NCBI GenBank assembly: GCA_009691645.1
Contig: SIAT01000003.1
Span: forward strand, 1 to 31,650
Direction: 5' to 3'
DNA length: 31,650 nucleotides
Origin: Pedosphaera sp.
GTDB lineage: Bacteria; Verrucomicrobiota; Verrucomicrobiia; Limisphaerales; SIAT01
Below, one piece after another: positions 10,489 to 18,095 of the stretch; the stretch's first letter is position 1; each line of letters starts with the position of its first letter. A program made the position numbers and the translations under genes. The notes beneath the pieces were generated by a model. That model was not told the DNA's origin, ran no database searches, and was given only the letters and a program-made list of their open reading frames with translations.

Positions 10489-12687
10489 TTAGTGATTATA
10501 GGCGAACTCGAGGGAATTCAGTAAGCTCCAAGAGAGGTCTTCGGCCGCGTGACGGCGCTGCCGTGGATCGCGCTGGAGATGGCGGATCGCGGCGGCTTTT
10601 TCGGTGCTGGTCGGAAAACGGCTGAAGAACGCGAGATAGATTTCCTCGGTCAACTTTTCATCGGAAGAGTGTTCACGTGTCAGGCGGGCCACGGCGCCGC
10701 CTTCGTGCGCGAGTTTGGCCTGCAGTTCGGGCGAGTTCATCAAGTGCAGCACCTGCGAGATGCTCGCTCCGGAGTTGCGCTCACAGTCGCAGGCCGAGGC
10801 GCGTTGAGGCCGGCCGAAGAGTTTCAGGAAGTAATGCTCCATCTGGCTGTCCCAAAGCTGGATAGCGCGGTACCCAGCGGGGACGCCCTCGAATTTCTCC
10901 GGCACGCCGATGGCATCGCCCACGGCATCCAGCAGCACCTCGGCCGGCAGGCGGCGGAACAGCGCACGGGAGTAGTTCTGCTCGTCCTGTTCGTTGGCTG
11001 CATTGGGGGCGGAGGAGAGTTGATAGGTGCGCGAAGCGGCGAGGGTGCGGATGAGTTGCTTCAAATCGAAACGCTTCTCGACCACGTGTCGCGCCAGCGC
11101 GTCGAGCAGGGCAGGGTTGGTCGGCGGATTCGTGGCGCGGACGTCGTCCACCGGTTCGACGAGGCCGCGTCCGAAGAAATGCGCGACCATCCGGTTGGCG
11201 AGGTTGCGCGCGAACCAGGGATTCTCCGGTGCGACCAACCACGCGGCGAGGTTTTGGCGGCGGTCGCCGTCCGGTGTCGTTGCGGGCATCACGCCGCCCA
11301 ATGGATAGGGATGGATCGACTCGCTGGTGCGGGGGTGCGAGAGCGCCGGCGTCCCTTCGGCCGTCAGCAATTCACCCGTCGCGCCTTTTTTGTATCCGAC
11401 CTGCTGGAAGAACGCCTGCATGCCGTAGTAATCACGCTGGCTCCAGCGATCGTACGGATGTTGGTGGCACTCCGCGCAGGCGATGCGCACGCCGAGGAAG
11501 ACCTGCGCGACGATCCCCGACATGTCGCCGGGGCGCTTGGCGACTTTGTAGAAATGTCCGGCTGCGGATTCGTCCAACGGCCCCTCGGCGGTGAGTAATT
11601 CGCGCGCGACCCGGTCGAAGGAGCGGTTCTCCAACAGTGCGCCGCGAATCCACTCGTAGTACGCGAAGGCGCCTTTGTGGCCCAGCGCCTGCCGATCCAC
11701 GCGCAATAAATCAGCCCAGCGCAACGCCCAGTAGTCGGCGTACTCGGGCCGTTCCAACAATGAATCCACCAACCGTGCGCGCCGGTCGGATCGTGTGTCG
11801 GCGAGGAACGCGCGCGACTCCGCAGGCGTCGGCGCGGTGCCGATGATGTCGAGAAAGGCGCGCCGCAGAAATGTTGCGTCATCGCAGAGTCCCGAGGAAG
11901 CGAGGTTCAGCTTGCGCAATTGCTCGTCCACCAGTGTGTCGATGAAGTTGAAGGCCGGCACACTGGTCGCCGGAGCCGCCGGACCGCTGCGTGGAATGAG
12001 AAGGCGACAGACCGACACCGAGCCGAGGAAGCGTGCCATCACGGCCGATTGGCCGGCGATGTCCCCCGTGCTGATCACGCCGTGCGCGTCCACGCGTGCC
12101 AAACGGTCGCTGTTTGACTGGAAGATGCAGAGGTGCGTCACGTCCTGCTTGGTTCCGTCAGTGAAAGCGGCGATCACGCGCAGCGGCAGTTTGGAATTCA
12201 CCGGCAGCACCCGTTCGGCTGGTTCGATCTGGATGCCCGTCACTCGCGCGTCGTTGGTCGAGCCGAACGGCGCGCCGCCGGCCACCCATGCGCGCATCGT
12301 CTCGTACGCCGCCGCGCCGCGCGGAATACGCGCGCCGCCGGCGTGCGGCACTTCGCCGGAAATCTTTCGTAGCAACAAACTGTTCTCCGGCGCGGAAGCG
12401 GAAGTACGGCGGCCGCGGCTCTCGCGCACCAATGCCGAGTGGTCGGCCGCCGGATCGTAACCGAAGATGGAGAGCTTGAATCCGTTCTGGCCTTCGGCTT
12501 TGCCGTGGCAACTCGAGGCGTTGCAGCCGAAACGGCTGAAGAGCGGCGTGATGTCGCGCTCGAAGTTGAGCGGTCGTTGAGCGGGAGATTTGCTGTTGGC
12601 GGCAGGGGATGCCGGTTCCTGTTTCGCGCAGAGCAACAGCGGCACCGCGGCGAACAGGAACAAGAGATGGCGGGTACCGCGCGACAT
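10489..12687 (-). CDS. DUF1549/DUF1553 planctomycete-type cytochrome-like protein with CX4CH motif and Ig-like domain
   Basis: 732 residues with an N-terminal signal peptide (MSRGTRHLLFLFAAVPLLL). Domain order: an N-terminal segment with CNASSCHG (Cys55, Cys60, His61), a CX4CH variant of the c-type heme motif; a bacterial Ig-like (BIG_2-type) domain at about 160-235; DUF1549 at about 255-440 ending in CAECHQHPYDRW (Cys404, Cys407, His408), a standard CXXCH; and DUF1553 at about 470-715 with NLANRMVAHFFGRGLVEPVDD. If both motifs bind heme it is an exported diheme cytochrome; heme attachment is inferred. The stop of the upstream DUF1501 gene is two bases before its ATG (TAACCATG on the minus strand), implying coupling to that partner. 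The reaction and substrate are unknown. Confidence 0.9.
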   Translation of the reverse strand: MSRGTRHLLFLFAAVPLLLCAKQEPASPAANSKSPAQRPLNFERDITPLFSRFGCNASSCHGKAEGQNGFKLSIFGYDPAADHSALVRESRGRRTSASAPENSLLLRKISGEVPHAGGARIPRGAAAYETMRAWVAGGAPFGSTNDARVTGIQIEPAERVLPVNSKLPLRVIAAFTDGTKQDVTHLCIFQSNSDRLARVDAHGVISTGDIAGQSAVMARFLGSVSVCRLLIPRSGPAAPATSVPAFNFIDTLVDEQLRKLNLASSGLCDDATFLRRAFLDIIGTAPTPAESRAFLADTRSDRRARLVDSLLERPEYADYWALRWADLLRVDRQALGHKGAFAYYEWIRGALLENRSFDRVARELLTAEGPLDESAAGHFYKVAKRPGDMSGIVAQVFLGVRIACAECHQHPYDRWSQRDYYGMQAFFQQVGYKKGATGELLTAEGTPALSHPRTSESIHPYPLGGVMPATTPDGDRRQNLAAWLVAPENPWFARNLANRMVAHFFGRGLVEPVDDVRATNPPTNPALLDALARHVVEKRFDLKQLIRTLAASRTYQLSSAPNAANEQDEQNYSRALFRRLPAEVLLDAVGDAIGVPEKFEGVPAGYRAIQLWDSQMEHYFLKLFGRPQRASACDCERNSGASISQVLHLMNSPELQAKLAHEGGAVARLTREHSSDEKLTEEIYLAFFSRFPTSTEKAAAIRHLQRDPRQRRHAAEDLSWSLLNSLEFAYNH

Positions 12688-12689
12688 GG

Positions 12690-14165
12690 TTAAAGCAGGA
12701 TTTCTTTTATCAATTCGCCGTGGTCGATGTCGAGCCGCTTGCGGCCGGGCACTTCGAGTTTGTGCGAATCAAGCCCGAGCAAATGGAGCGTGGTGGCGTG
12801 GATGTCGGTGACGTAATGGCGGTTTTCCACGGCGTGAAAGCCGAGCTCGTCGGTCGCGCCGTGAGTGATGCCGCCTTTGATTCCACCGCCCGCGAGCCAC
12901 GCGCAAAAGCCCTGCGGATGATGGTCGCGCCCATCGCCCTGTGCGCCGGGCGAGCGGCCGAACTCGGTGCCCCAGACGACGAGCGTGTCCTTGAGCAGGC
13001 CGCGCTGCTTGAGATCCTTGAGCAGGCCGGCGATCGGCTTGTCCACCTGCGCGGCGAGTTGGGTGTGGTTGGCTTTGATGCCGCCGTGGGCGTCCCACGC
13101 GCCGCCGCCGGAATTGCTGCCGTGAAAGAGCTGCACGAAACGCACACCGCGTTCGACGAGCCGGCGCGCCACGAGGCATTGTTCGCCGAAGGCTTTCGTG
13201 TTCGCTTGATCAAGCCCGTAGAGTTTCTTGGTCTCCTCGTTTTCCTTGTCGAGCGCGACCGTCTCGGGCACGGCGGTCTGCATCTGGAAGGCGAGCTCGT
13301 AGGACTTGATGCGCGCGCGCAGATCCTTGTCGTCGGGATATTCGATGCCGGCGAATTGATTGAGTTTGCCGAGCAAGCTCAGGTTCTCCCGCTGCTCGGC
13401 GAGTGTGAGCGCGTTGCCGGCGGGCGTGATGAATGGAAGCGGGTTTTTCGGATCAGTGCCGAGACGCACCCCGCTGTGCTCGGGGCCAAGGTGGGAGGCG
13501 CCGAAGGTCCACGTGCCGCCGCAGCATTCGTTCGTCGGCTGGCCGAGCACGACGAATTCCGGCAGGCTTTCGTTCAACGTGCCGAGGCCGTAACTGATCC
13601 ACGAACCGATGGTGGGCAGGCCGCCGTCGCGCGGATGTCGGCCGGTGTGCCAAGTGAGCTGCGCTCCGTGATCGTTGTGAGCTGTCCAAAGCGAGCGCAC
13701 CACGGCGAGGTCGTCGGCGCATTCGCCGATGTGCTTGAACCAATCGCCCACCACTAGCCCGCTTTGACCGTACGGCTTGTGGCCGGTGTTGAGGCCCATG
13801 ATGGTTTTGCGGCCGCCGTGAGCCGGATTGGCCTCGGTGATGCGCAGCTTCTTCGGATCCATCACATCCTTGTACGGCGTGTCGTCGATGGATTTGCCGG
13901 CGTACTTGTTGAGCTCCGGCTTCACGTCGAAGCTTTCGACATGGCTCACGCCGCCACCGAGGAAAATCCAGATGACCGATTTCGCCTTGGGTGTGAAATG
14001 CGGTTTGCCATCCGGCGGACGAAACGCAACCGGCGCCTCGCCGCGCGCCACGCCGTCCTTGAACAGCAGCGCGCCGAGCGCGAGACCGGTGAAACCCATG
14101 CCGGTGTCGGCGAGGAACGTGCGGCGATTCACGCCCGTGCAGCGGGGGTGGGAAGGTGATTTCAT
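12690..14165 (-). CDS. DUF1501 family protein, Tat-exported (copy 1)
   Basis: 491-residue DUF1501 protein with Tat motif VNRRTFLADTG and a following hydrophobic stretch, so predicted periplasmic. It shows FLGGGVSHVESFDVKP, then LLKDTLVVWGTEFGRSP and GRDHHPQGFCAWLAGGG, and ends DIDHGELIKEILL. It belongs to a different subgroup from the DUF1501 gene at 9084-10439: the central regions differ greatly and this copy is 40 residues longer. Its ATG (14163-14165) overlaps the TGA of the GxxExxY gene (ATGA on the minus strand). I infer that it was originally coupled directly to the 909-residue DUF1549/DUF1553 gene before the GxxExxY cassette entered. Confidence 0.9.
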   Translation of the reverse strand: MKSPSHPRCTGVNRRTFLADTGMGFTGLALGALLFKDGVARGEAPVAFRPPDGKPHFTPKAKSVIWIFLGGGVSHVESFDVKPELNKYAGKSIDDTPYKDVMDPKKLRITEANPAHGGRKTIMGLNTGHKPYGQSGLVVGDWFKHIGECADDLAVVRSLWTAHNDHGAQLTWHTGRHPRDGGLPTIGSWISYGLGTLNESLPEFVVLGQPTNECCGGTWTFGASHLGPEHSGVRLGTDPKNPLPFITPAGNALTLAEQRENLSLLGKLNQFAGIEYPDDKDLRARIKSYELAFQMQTAVPETVALDKENEETKKLYGLDQANTKAFGEQCLVARRLVERGVRFVQLFHGSNSGGGAWDAHGGIKANHTQLAAQVDKPIAGLLKDLKQRGLLKDTLVVWGTEFGRSPGAQGDGRDHHPQGFCAWLAGGGIKGGITHGATDELGFHAVENRHYVTDIHATTLHLLGLDSHKLEVPGRKRLDIDHGELIKEILL

Positions 14166-14172
14166 GGCGAGG
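14161..14172. repeat. Direct repeat copy, left flank of GxxExxY cassette
   Basis: TTCATGGCGAGG here pairs with TTCATCGCGCGG at 14610-14621 (10 of 12 identical, same orientation). Each copy contains one ATGA start/stop junction on the minus strand. The pair looks like a diverged target-site duplication around the cassette. The TTCA part is forced by the overlap geometry, so only the remaining matches are independent evidence. Confidence 0.5.
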
Positions 14173-14614
14173 ATCTGGCCTCGGAGTCACAAAGGCACGG
14201 AGCGGGGGTGAGAATGAACCGCTTGATGCCGTCCTTCAACAGGCGGGTGTTGAAATTGATGAGCAAGCCGACCGCACGTCGGGTCACTCTGAGATAAGCC
14301 AGCACCTGCGCTTCAAATAATGAATCCAGCCGTTCGACACTTTTCAACTCCACCAAAAGGTCGTCGCCCACGAGCAGACCCACGCGATACTCACCGATGG
14401 CGCGGCCTTTGTGGTGGATCGGGAATGCGGCCTGTCGCTGGAAGGGGATTCCTCCCAGTTCCATCGCCAGCGCGGTTTCGTAGGTGACCTCCAGCAATCC
14501 CGGTCCCAAGCGTCGGTGCACCTCGATGGATGCGCCAATCGCCTTCTCGCTTAGAGAATTGATTTCAGTCAAATCCCTCTCTGCGTCCCCGTGTCTCTGT
14601 GGCCGAGAGTTCAT
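14162..14614 (-). CDS. GxxExxY family protein (PD-(D/E)XK nuclease-like)
   Basis: 150-residue protein of the GxxExxY family, a small PD-(D/E)XK-type nuclease-like fold of unknown biological role. The signature GLLEVTY is at 39-45 (Gly39, Glu42, Tyr45) and VELKSV at 88-93 carries the ExK element (Glu89, Lys91). The acidic residue usually found in the preceding 'DLLV' strand appears to be Gly79 here (RVGLLVGDD), so catalysis is doubtful. The first 14 and last 15 residues are encoded by the repeat-bearing ends and are outside the domain. ATGA overlaps join it both to the upstream DUF1549/DUF1553 gene and to the downstream DUF1501 gene. Nothing relates it functionally to these exported neighbours; it is better read as a cassette inserted in the operon. 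Confidence 0.88.
   Translation of the reverse strand: MNSRPQRHGDAERDLTEINSLSEKAIGASIEVHRRLGPGLLEVTYETALAMELGGIPFQRQAAFPIHHKGRAIGEYRVGLLVGDDLLVELKSVERLDSLFEAQVLAYLRVTRRAVGLLINFNTRLLKDGIKRFILTPAPCLCDSEARSSP
14180..14202. repeat. Imperfect inverted repeat, left end of GxxExxY cassette
   Basis: CACAAAGGCACGGAG at 14188-14202 is the inverted partner of the sequence at 14587-14601, whose reverse complement is CACAGAGACACGGGG (12 of 15 identical). Both arms are preceded on the outer side by CTCGG (14180-14184 here) with a small spacing difference. The arm lies inside the coding end of the GxxExxY gene. Confidence 0.6.
14587..14607. repeat. Imperfect inverted repeat, right end of GxxExxY cassette
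   Basis: CCCCGTGTCTCTGTG at 14587-14601 followed by CCGAG at 14603-14607. On the opposite strand this reads CTCGG, one base, CACAGAGACACGGGG, mirroring the left arm at 14180-14202. It encodes the N-terminal residues of the GxxExxY protein. Confidence 0.6.
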
Positions 14615-14621
14615 CGCGCGG
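14610..14621. repeat. Direct repeat copy, right flank of GxxExxY cassette
   Basis: TTCATCGCGCGG, partner of the copy at 14161-14172. It contains the TGA of the 909-residue gene and the ATG of the GxxExxY gene on the minus strand. Confidence 0.5.
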
Positions 14622-17340
14622 TCACGAAGTCGTTATGGTTGAGCAGCACGAGTGCGAGGTTTTCGCGCGCACGCTGGGTGGCGGCCGGCGCGGCTTTGGC
14701 GTCGGCGGACTCCGCTTTCTTGAGGAACTCGCGGCAGGCTGCCAGTTCATCGGCGCGCGGTTCGCGGGTGAGCACGCGGCGGTACGCGGCGCGGATGAAG
14801 GCGTCCGGCGCAGTCGCCGCGGCGAGTTCCTTCGCCAGCCCGCGGGCTTGGTTGAGTGCCAACTCGCTGTTGGCGAGAGCGAGCGCCTGCTGCGGCTTCA
14901 CCGTCTGTTTGCGTTCGTAACATTCACCGACGCTGGCGCTGTCAAAGATCTGGAGGAACTCGACTTCTTTCTCGGCGGCGGTTCGCAGATAAAGACTGCG
15001 GCGACGAGAGGTGAGACCGAGTTTGTTGTCAATCTCCGGCCCGCCTCGCGTCACGTCGAGTTGGCCAGAGGCGAAGAGGAGATTATCGCGTACCGCTTCG
15101 GCTTCGAGCCGGCGCGAGTTCATCCGCCAGAGGAACCGGTTGTCCGGATCGAGCTTCGCGCTGGCGGTATCGGGCGTGGACGCCATGCGATAAGTAGCGC
15201 TCGTGACGATGAGCCGGTGGATCGCTTTCATGCTCCAGCCGCGCGTCATGAACTCGGCCGCGAGCCAATCGAGCAACTGCGGATGGCTCGGCGGACGGCC
15301 GTTCGCGCCGAAGTCATCCACGCTCGGCACGATGGCCGCGCCGAAATGGCGAAGCCAGATGTGGTTCATCGCCACGCGCGCGGCGAGCGGGTTCTCCGCG
15401 CTGGCGACCCACTTGGCGAACGCAAGACGCCGGCCGGTGCTGGTGGCGGGATGGCTCGTGAGGACACGCGGCTTGAAAGTGTTCGTGGCCGGCCCGGCGA
15501 GTTCCTTCGCGGCGGCATCGATGACTTTCTCGGCCTCGGCGACCTTCTTTTTCGCGGTGTCGAAGTCCTTGGCGGCCTTGTCCTGCGCTGCTTTGTCGGT
15601 GCCTTTGGTGGCGGTGTCGTGTTTGGTTTGCGCGTCCGTCTCAGCTTTCTTTAATGGGAAAAGCTTCTGCCGCGCTTCGGCGGAAACAATCTGGCGTTGG
15701 ACGGCGTTGGCCTCGATGGCGAGTTGGGTCCAAGCGGCGTCAGTTTTCTTTCCAGCATCCTCGGCGGCCTCGAGACGAAGCACAAGATCGGTGTTCTGTC
15801 GGCGGAGCTTGGCAAGATCGAGACCCAATTCCGCCGCGGCACGTTCGGGGGCGTCGAGCTTGAGCTTGGCGAGCGCGGCCTGCGCTTCAGTCACGGTTTT
15901 CTCGGCCGCGGCGCGCGTTTCCTTCAACACAAACTCCCGCTTGTCGGGTTGCGTGGCAAAGCGGGGAAGGGTGATGGGCGCCACTTTGAACGTGCCGCCG
16001 AGCAGGCTGAGCACGCCGGGCGCGATGGGCGCGTTGGTGAGCGGACGATGTTCATCGCCGCGTTGCAACAGATGCGTGACGGCCGCGGGCTTCGCGTCGT
16101 AAATCCGCGCAAGCCCAGCCTTCATCGCGTCCGGTTCGCCGGGCAGACGATCGAAGCGCACGTCGTGCGGCTCGAAGATCGCGCGGAGCTGGTAATACTC
16201 GCGCTGCGCAATCGGGTCGGTCATGTGATTGTGGCATTTCGCACAGCCGACGGTGAGGCCGAGGAAGGCTTTGCCGGTGTGGGCAAGCGTGTCCTCGAGC
16301 CATTTCTCGCGGCTGTAACGCTTGTAATTCCGCACGAGAAAACCGGTCGCGCGCAGGGCATTTTCGTCCTCGGGCGCCAACTCGTCCGCCGCGAGCATCT
16401 CGATCAGCATCCGGTCGTAGCCTTTGTCGGCATTGAGCGATTCCACGATCCAGTCGCGCCAACGCCAGATGTGCGGTGTGCTGTCGCGGTACTGGTCGTT
16501 CCAGCCGGACCAATCGCTGTAGCGCCACACGTCCATCCAGTGCCGGGCCCAGCGCTCGCCGTGACGCGGATCGGCCAGCAGACGGTCCACGACCTTCTCG
16601 TAAGCATCGGGCGAAGTGTCCTTCAGAAAAGCATCGAGATCATCCGGCGTCGGCGCGAGGCCGGTGAGGTCGAGATAAACGCGGCGCAACAGAACTTCCT
16701 TGGTCGCCTCCGGCCGCGGCTTGAGTTTGAGCCGCTCGTGCTCGGCAGAGACGAAAGTGTCAATTTGATTACGCGCCCACGTCGTGTTCTTCACTTTCGG
16801 CGGGGCGGGGCGCTGGACCGTTTCAAACGGCCGCCAGCGGTAATCATTTTGTGTCTTGGCAAAATCAGCTCGGAGCCGCGCGCCTTTGGTGAGGTCGCTT
16901 TTCTTCGGCGTCTCCTTCGCGTCGCCCGGGCTGGTGCCGAGCAGCAGCTCGGTAAAGTTGTCCACGCCATCGCCGTCGGCGTCCTCGCTCGCGATGGCGG
17001 TCAGACGCGCGGCGAGATCGCGTTTCTTGCCGGTGGCTTCTAGTTCGGCGGCCATCTTGCGCAGTCGGTCGCCGAAGGGGTTGTGCGGGAATTCCTCGAG
17101 CAACGCTGGCGCTTTGTTGTCGCTCGGCAGATGGCAAGTCGTGCACTGGTTGAGGCGCGCGGGCAGGAAAGAATCGAGGTGCGTTCCCAGCGCTTTTTTG
17201 TTCGCCGGCGTGGCGTGGATTGGTGCGGGGTTGGCGAGGAGGAGGGCGCACAGGCAGAGCCAAATCGGCGCGGGTAGAGATCTGATGGTACGCGTGAAGC
17301 TCATTTTGGTCGCCGTCATTTTAGACTGGCGCGAAGCCAT
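14611..17340 (-). CDS. DUF1549/DUF1553 planctomycete-type cytochrome protein with EF-hand-like motif and coiled-coil insert (909 aa)
   Basis: Exported protein, first gene of the minus-strand operon. A signal peptide runs to about residue 44. If translation begins at Met13 (codon 17302-17304) the signal has a more typical length, so the annotated ATG at 17340 may be slightly early. Order: CTTCH heme motif (Cys66, Cys69, His70); an acidic calcium-type motif DADGDGVDNFTELLLGTSPGD at about 127-147; DUF1549 at about 190-400 ending in CAKCHNH (Cys366, Cys369, His370); a long Ala/Lys/Glu-rich, predicted coiled-coil insert at about 480-620; and DUF1553 at about 635-900 with NHIWLRHFGAAIVPSVDDFG. Two CXXCH motifs suggest a diheme c-type protein; heme binding is inferred. 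The C-terminus LVLLNHNDFVTAR is a normal family ending, so the GxxExxY insertion did not truncate it. Confidence 0.9.
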   Translation of the reverse strand: MASRQSKMTATKMSFTRTIRSLPAPIWLCLCALLLANPAPIHATPANKKALGTHLDSFLPARLNQCTTCHLPSDNKAPALLEEFPHNPFGDRLRKMAAELEATGKKRDLAARLTAIASEDADGDGVDNFTELLLGTSPGDAKETPKKSDLTKGARLRADFAKTQNDYRWRPFETVQRPAPPKVKNTTWARNQIDTFVSAEHERLKLKPRPEATKEVLLRRVYLDLTGLAPTPDDLDAFLKDTSPDAYEKVVDRLLADPRHGERWARHWMDVWRYSDWSGWNDQYRDSTPHIWRWRDWIVESLNADKGYDRMLIEMLAADELAPEDENALRATGFLVRNYKRYSREKWLEDTLAHTGKAFLGLTVGCAKCHNHMTDPIAQREYYQLRAIFEPHDVRFDRLPGEPDAMKAGLARIYDAKPAAVTHLLQRGDEHRPLTNAPIAPGVLSLLGGTFKVAPITLPRFATQPDKREFVLKETRAAAEKTVTEAQAALAKLKLDAPERAAAELGLDLAKLRRQNTDLVLRLEAAEDAGKKTDAAWTQLAIEANAVQRQIVSAEARQKLFPLKKAETDAQTKHDTATKGTDKAAQDKAAKDFDTAKKKVAEAEKVIDAAAKELAGPATNTFKPRVLTSHPATSTGRRLAFAKWVASAENPLAARVAMNHIWLRHFGAAIVPSVDDFGANGRPPSHPQLLDWLAAEFMTRGWSMKAIHRLIVTSATYRMASTPDTASAKLDPDNRFLWRMNSRRLEAEAVRDNLLFASGQLDVTRGGPEIDNKLGLTSRRRSLYLRTAAEKEVEFLQIFDSASVGECYERKQTVKPQQALALANSELALNQARGLAKELAAATAPDAFIRAAYRRVLTREPRADELAACREFLKKAESADAKAAPAATQRARENLALVLLNHNDFVTAR

Positions 17341-17410
17341 GTCAATTCAACGTGCGAGCTCTTGAATCTAACTTTTGTGAAGGTAAGCCCCGAATACTTT
17401 TCTTGATTTG

Positions 17411-17442
17411 TTGAAACACTTGTTTCAAACATATGTTTGAAA
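17411..17442. promoter_or_regulatory. Nested palindromes, probable TetR operator
   Basis: Two overlapping perfect inverted repeats. TTGAAACA-CT-TGTTTCAA occupies 17411-17428 (8-bp arms). TTTCAAACATATGTTTGAAA occupies 17423-17442 (20 bp, no spacer, no mismatch). The second covers the ATG at 17433 and ends at the A of the ATG at 17442. Perfect AT-rich palindromes at the start of a TetR-family gene are typical autoregulatory operators. The 92-bp divergent region also serves the minus-strand DUF1549 operon, so the same protein might touch both. The binding is inferred. Confidence 0.7.
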
Positions 17443-18095
17443 TGGCGCGAGACAAGGAAAAGCCCGCGATTGGGGAGCCGACTCGGCAGCAGTTGCTGGA
17501 GGCGGCGAGCGCGGTCTTTGCCGAGTGCGGCTTCCGCGCGGCGACGGTCCGGCAGATCTGCGAGCGAGCCGGCACGAACGTGGCGGCGGTGAACTACTAT
17601 TTCAATGGCAAGGCGGGTTTGTACGCTGAAGTGCTTCGTTTCGCACACCGTTGCGCGGAGGAGCGGCATCCGGCCAGTGCAGCCTCGGGCAAGAATCTGG
17701 CGCCGGAGCGTGAATTGGAATTGTTCGTCCACGCCTTTCTGCAGCGCCTGTTCGACGAGGGGCGCACGGCGTGGCTGGGCAAACTGATGTCGCGTGAGAT
17801 GGTCGAGCCGACGGCCGCGCTCGATGCGGTGGTGGAGGAACAGATACGCCCCAGTTCGCGCCATCTTCAAGGCGTCTTGCGCCAGTTGCTCGGTCCACGC
17901 GCCGCGATGGAACAGGTGCGCTTGTGCGAGATGAGCGTGGTGAGTCAGTGCCTTTTCTACCATCACTGCCGACCGGTCATCAGCCGGATGTTCCCCAGGT
18001 TTGATTTCAGTACGGAAGCGTTGCGGAGATTGGCGGTGCACATCACACGTTTCTCGCTGGCGGGTTTGAAGGGGACGAAGAAAGGAGGCGACTGA
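17433..18095 (+). CDS. TetR/AcrR family transcriptional regulator (CecR-like)
   Basis: 220-residue regulator. The N-terminal helix-turn-helix spans about 20-65 with the TetR landmarks TRQQLLEAASAVFAECGF, TVRQICERAGTNVAAVNYYF and GLYAEVLRF. The C-terminal ligand domain has CecR/YbiH-type character (ELFVHAFLQRL, LGKLMSREMVEPTAALD), a subgroup that in E. coli controls an ABC efflux operon. The start could be ATG 17433 or ATG 17442 (MARDKEK); the second would leave the 20-bp palindrome entirely outside the coding region. Its TGA overlaps the permease ATG by one base (TGATG). It probably represses itself and the exporter genes that follow until an inducer binds. Confidence 0.9.
   Translation: MFEMARDKEKPAIGEPTRQQLLEAASAVFAECGFRAATVRQICERAGTNVAAVNYYFNGKAGLYAEVLRFAHRCAEERHPASAASGKNLAPERELELFVHAFLQRLFDEGRTAWLGKLMSREMVEPTAALDAVVEEQIRPSSRHLQGVLRQLLGPRAAMEQVRLCEMSVVSQCLFYHHCRPVISRMFPRFDFSTEALRRLAVHITRFSLAGLKGTKKGGD
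18081..18088 (+). promoter_or_regulatory. Strong Shine-Dalgarno fixing the permease start
   Basis: AAAGGAGG lies six bases before the ATG at 18095, inside the last codons of tetR. It is one of the few near-perfect Shine-Dalgarno sites in the window and supports independent translation of the permease. Confidence 0.75.

Noticed and set aside
14180..14607. An insertion sequence with its own transposase
   Set aside because: The repeats enclose only the GxxExxY ORF, which has no transposase or integrase motif; described as a passive cassette hypothesis instead.
15697..17043. A 448-codon plus-strand open frame opposite the 909-residue cytochrome gene
   Set aside because: Shadow frame; the minus-strand product has heme motifs and family domains.
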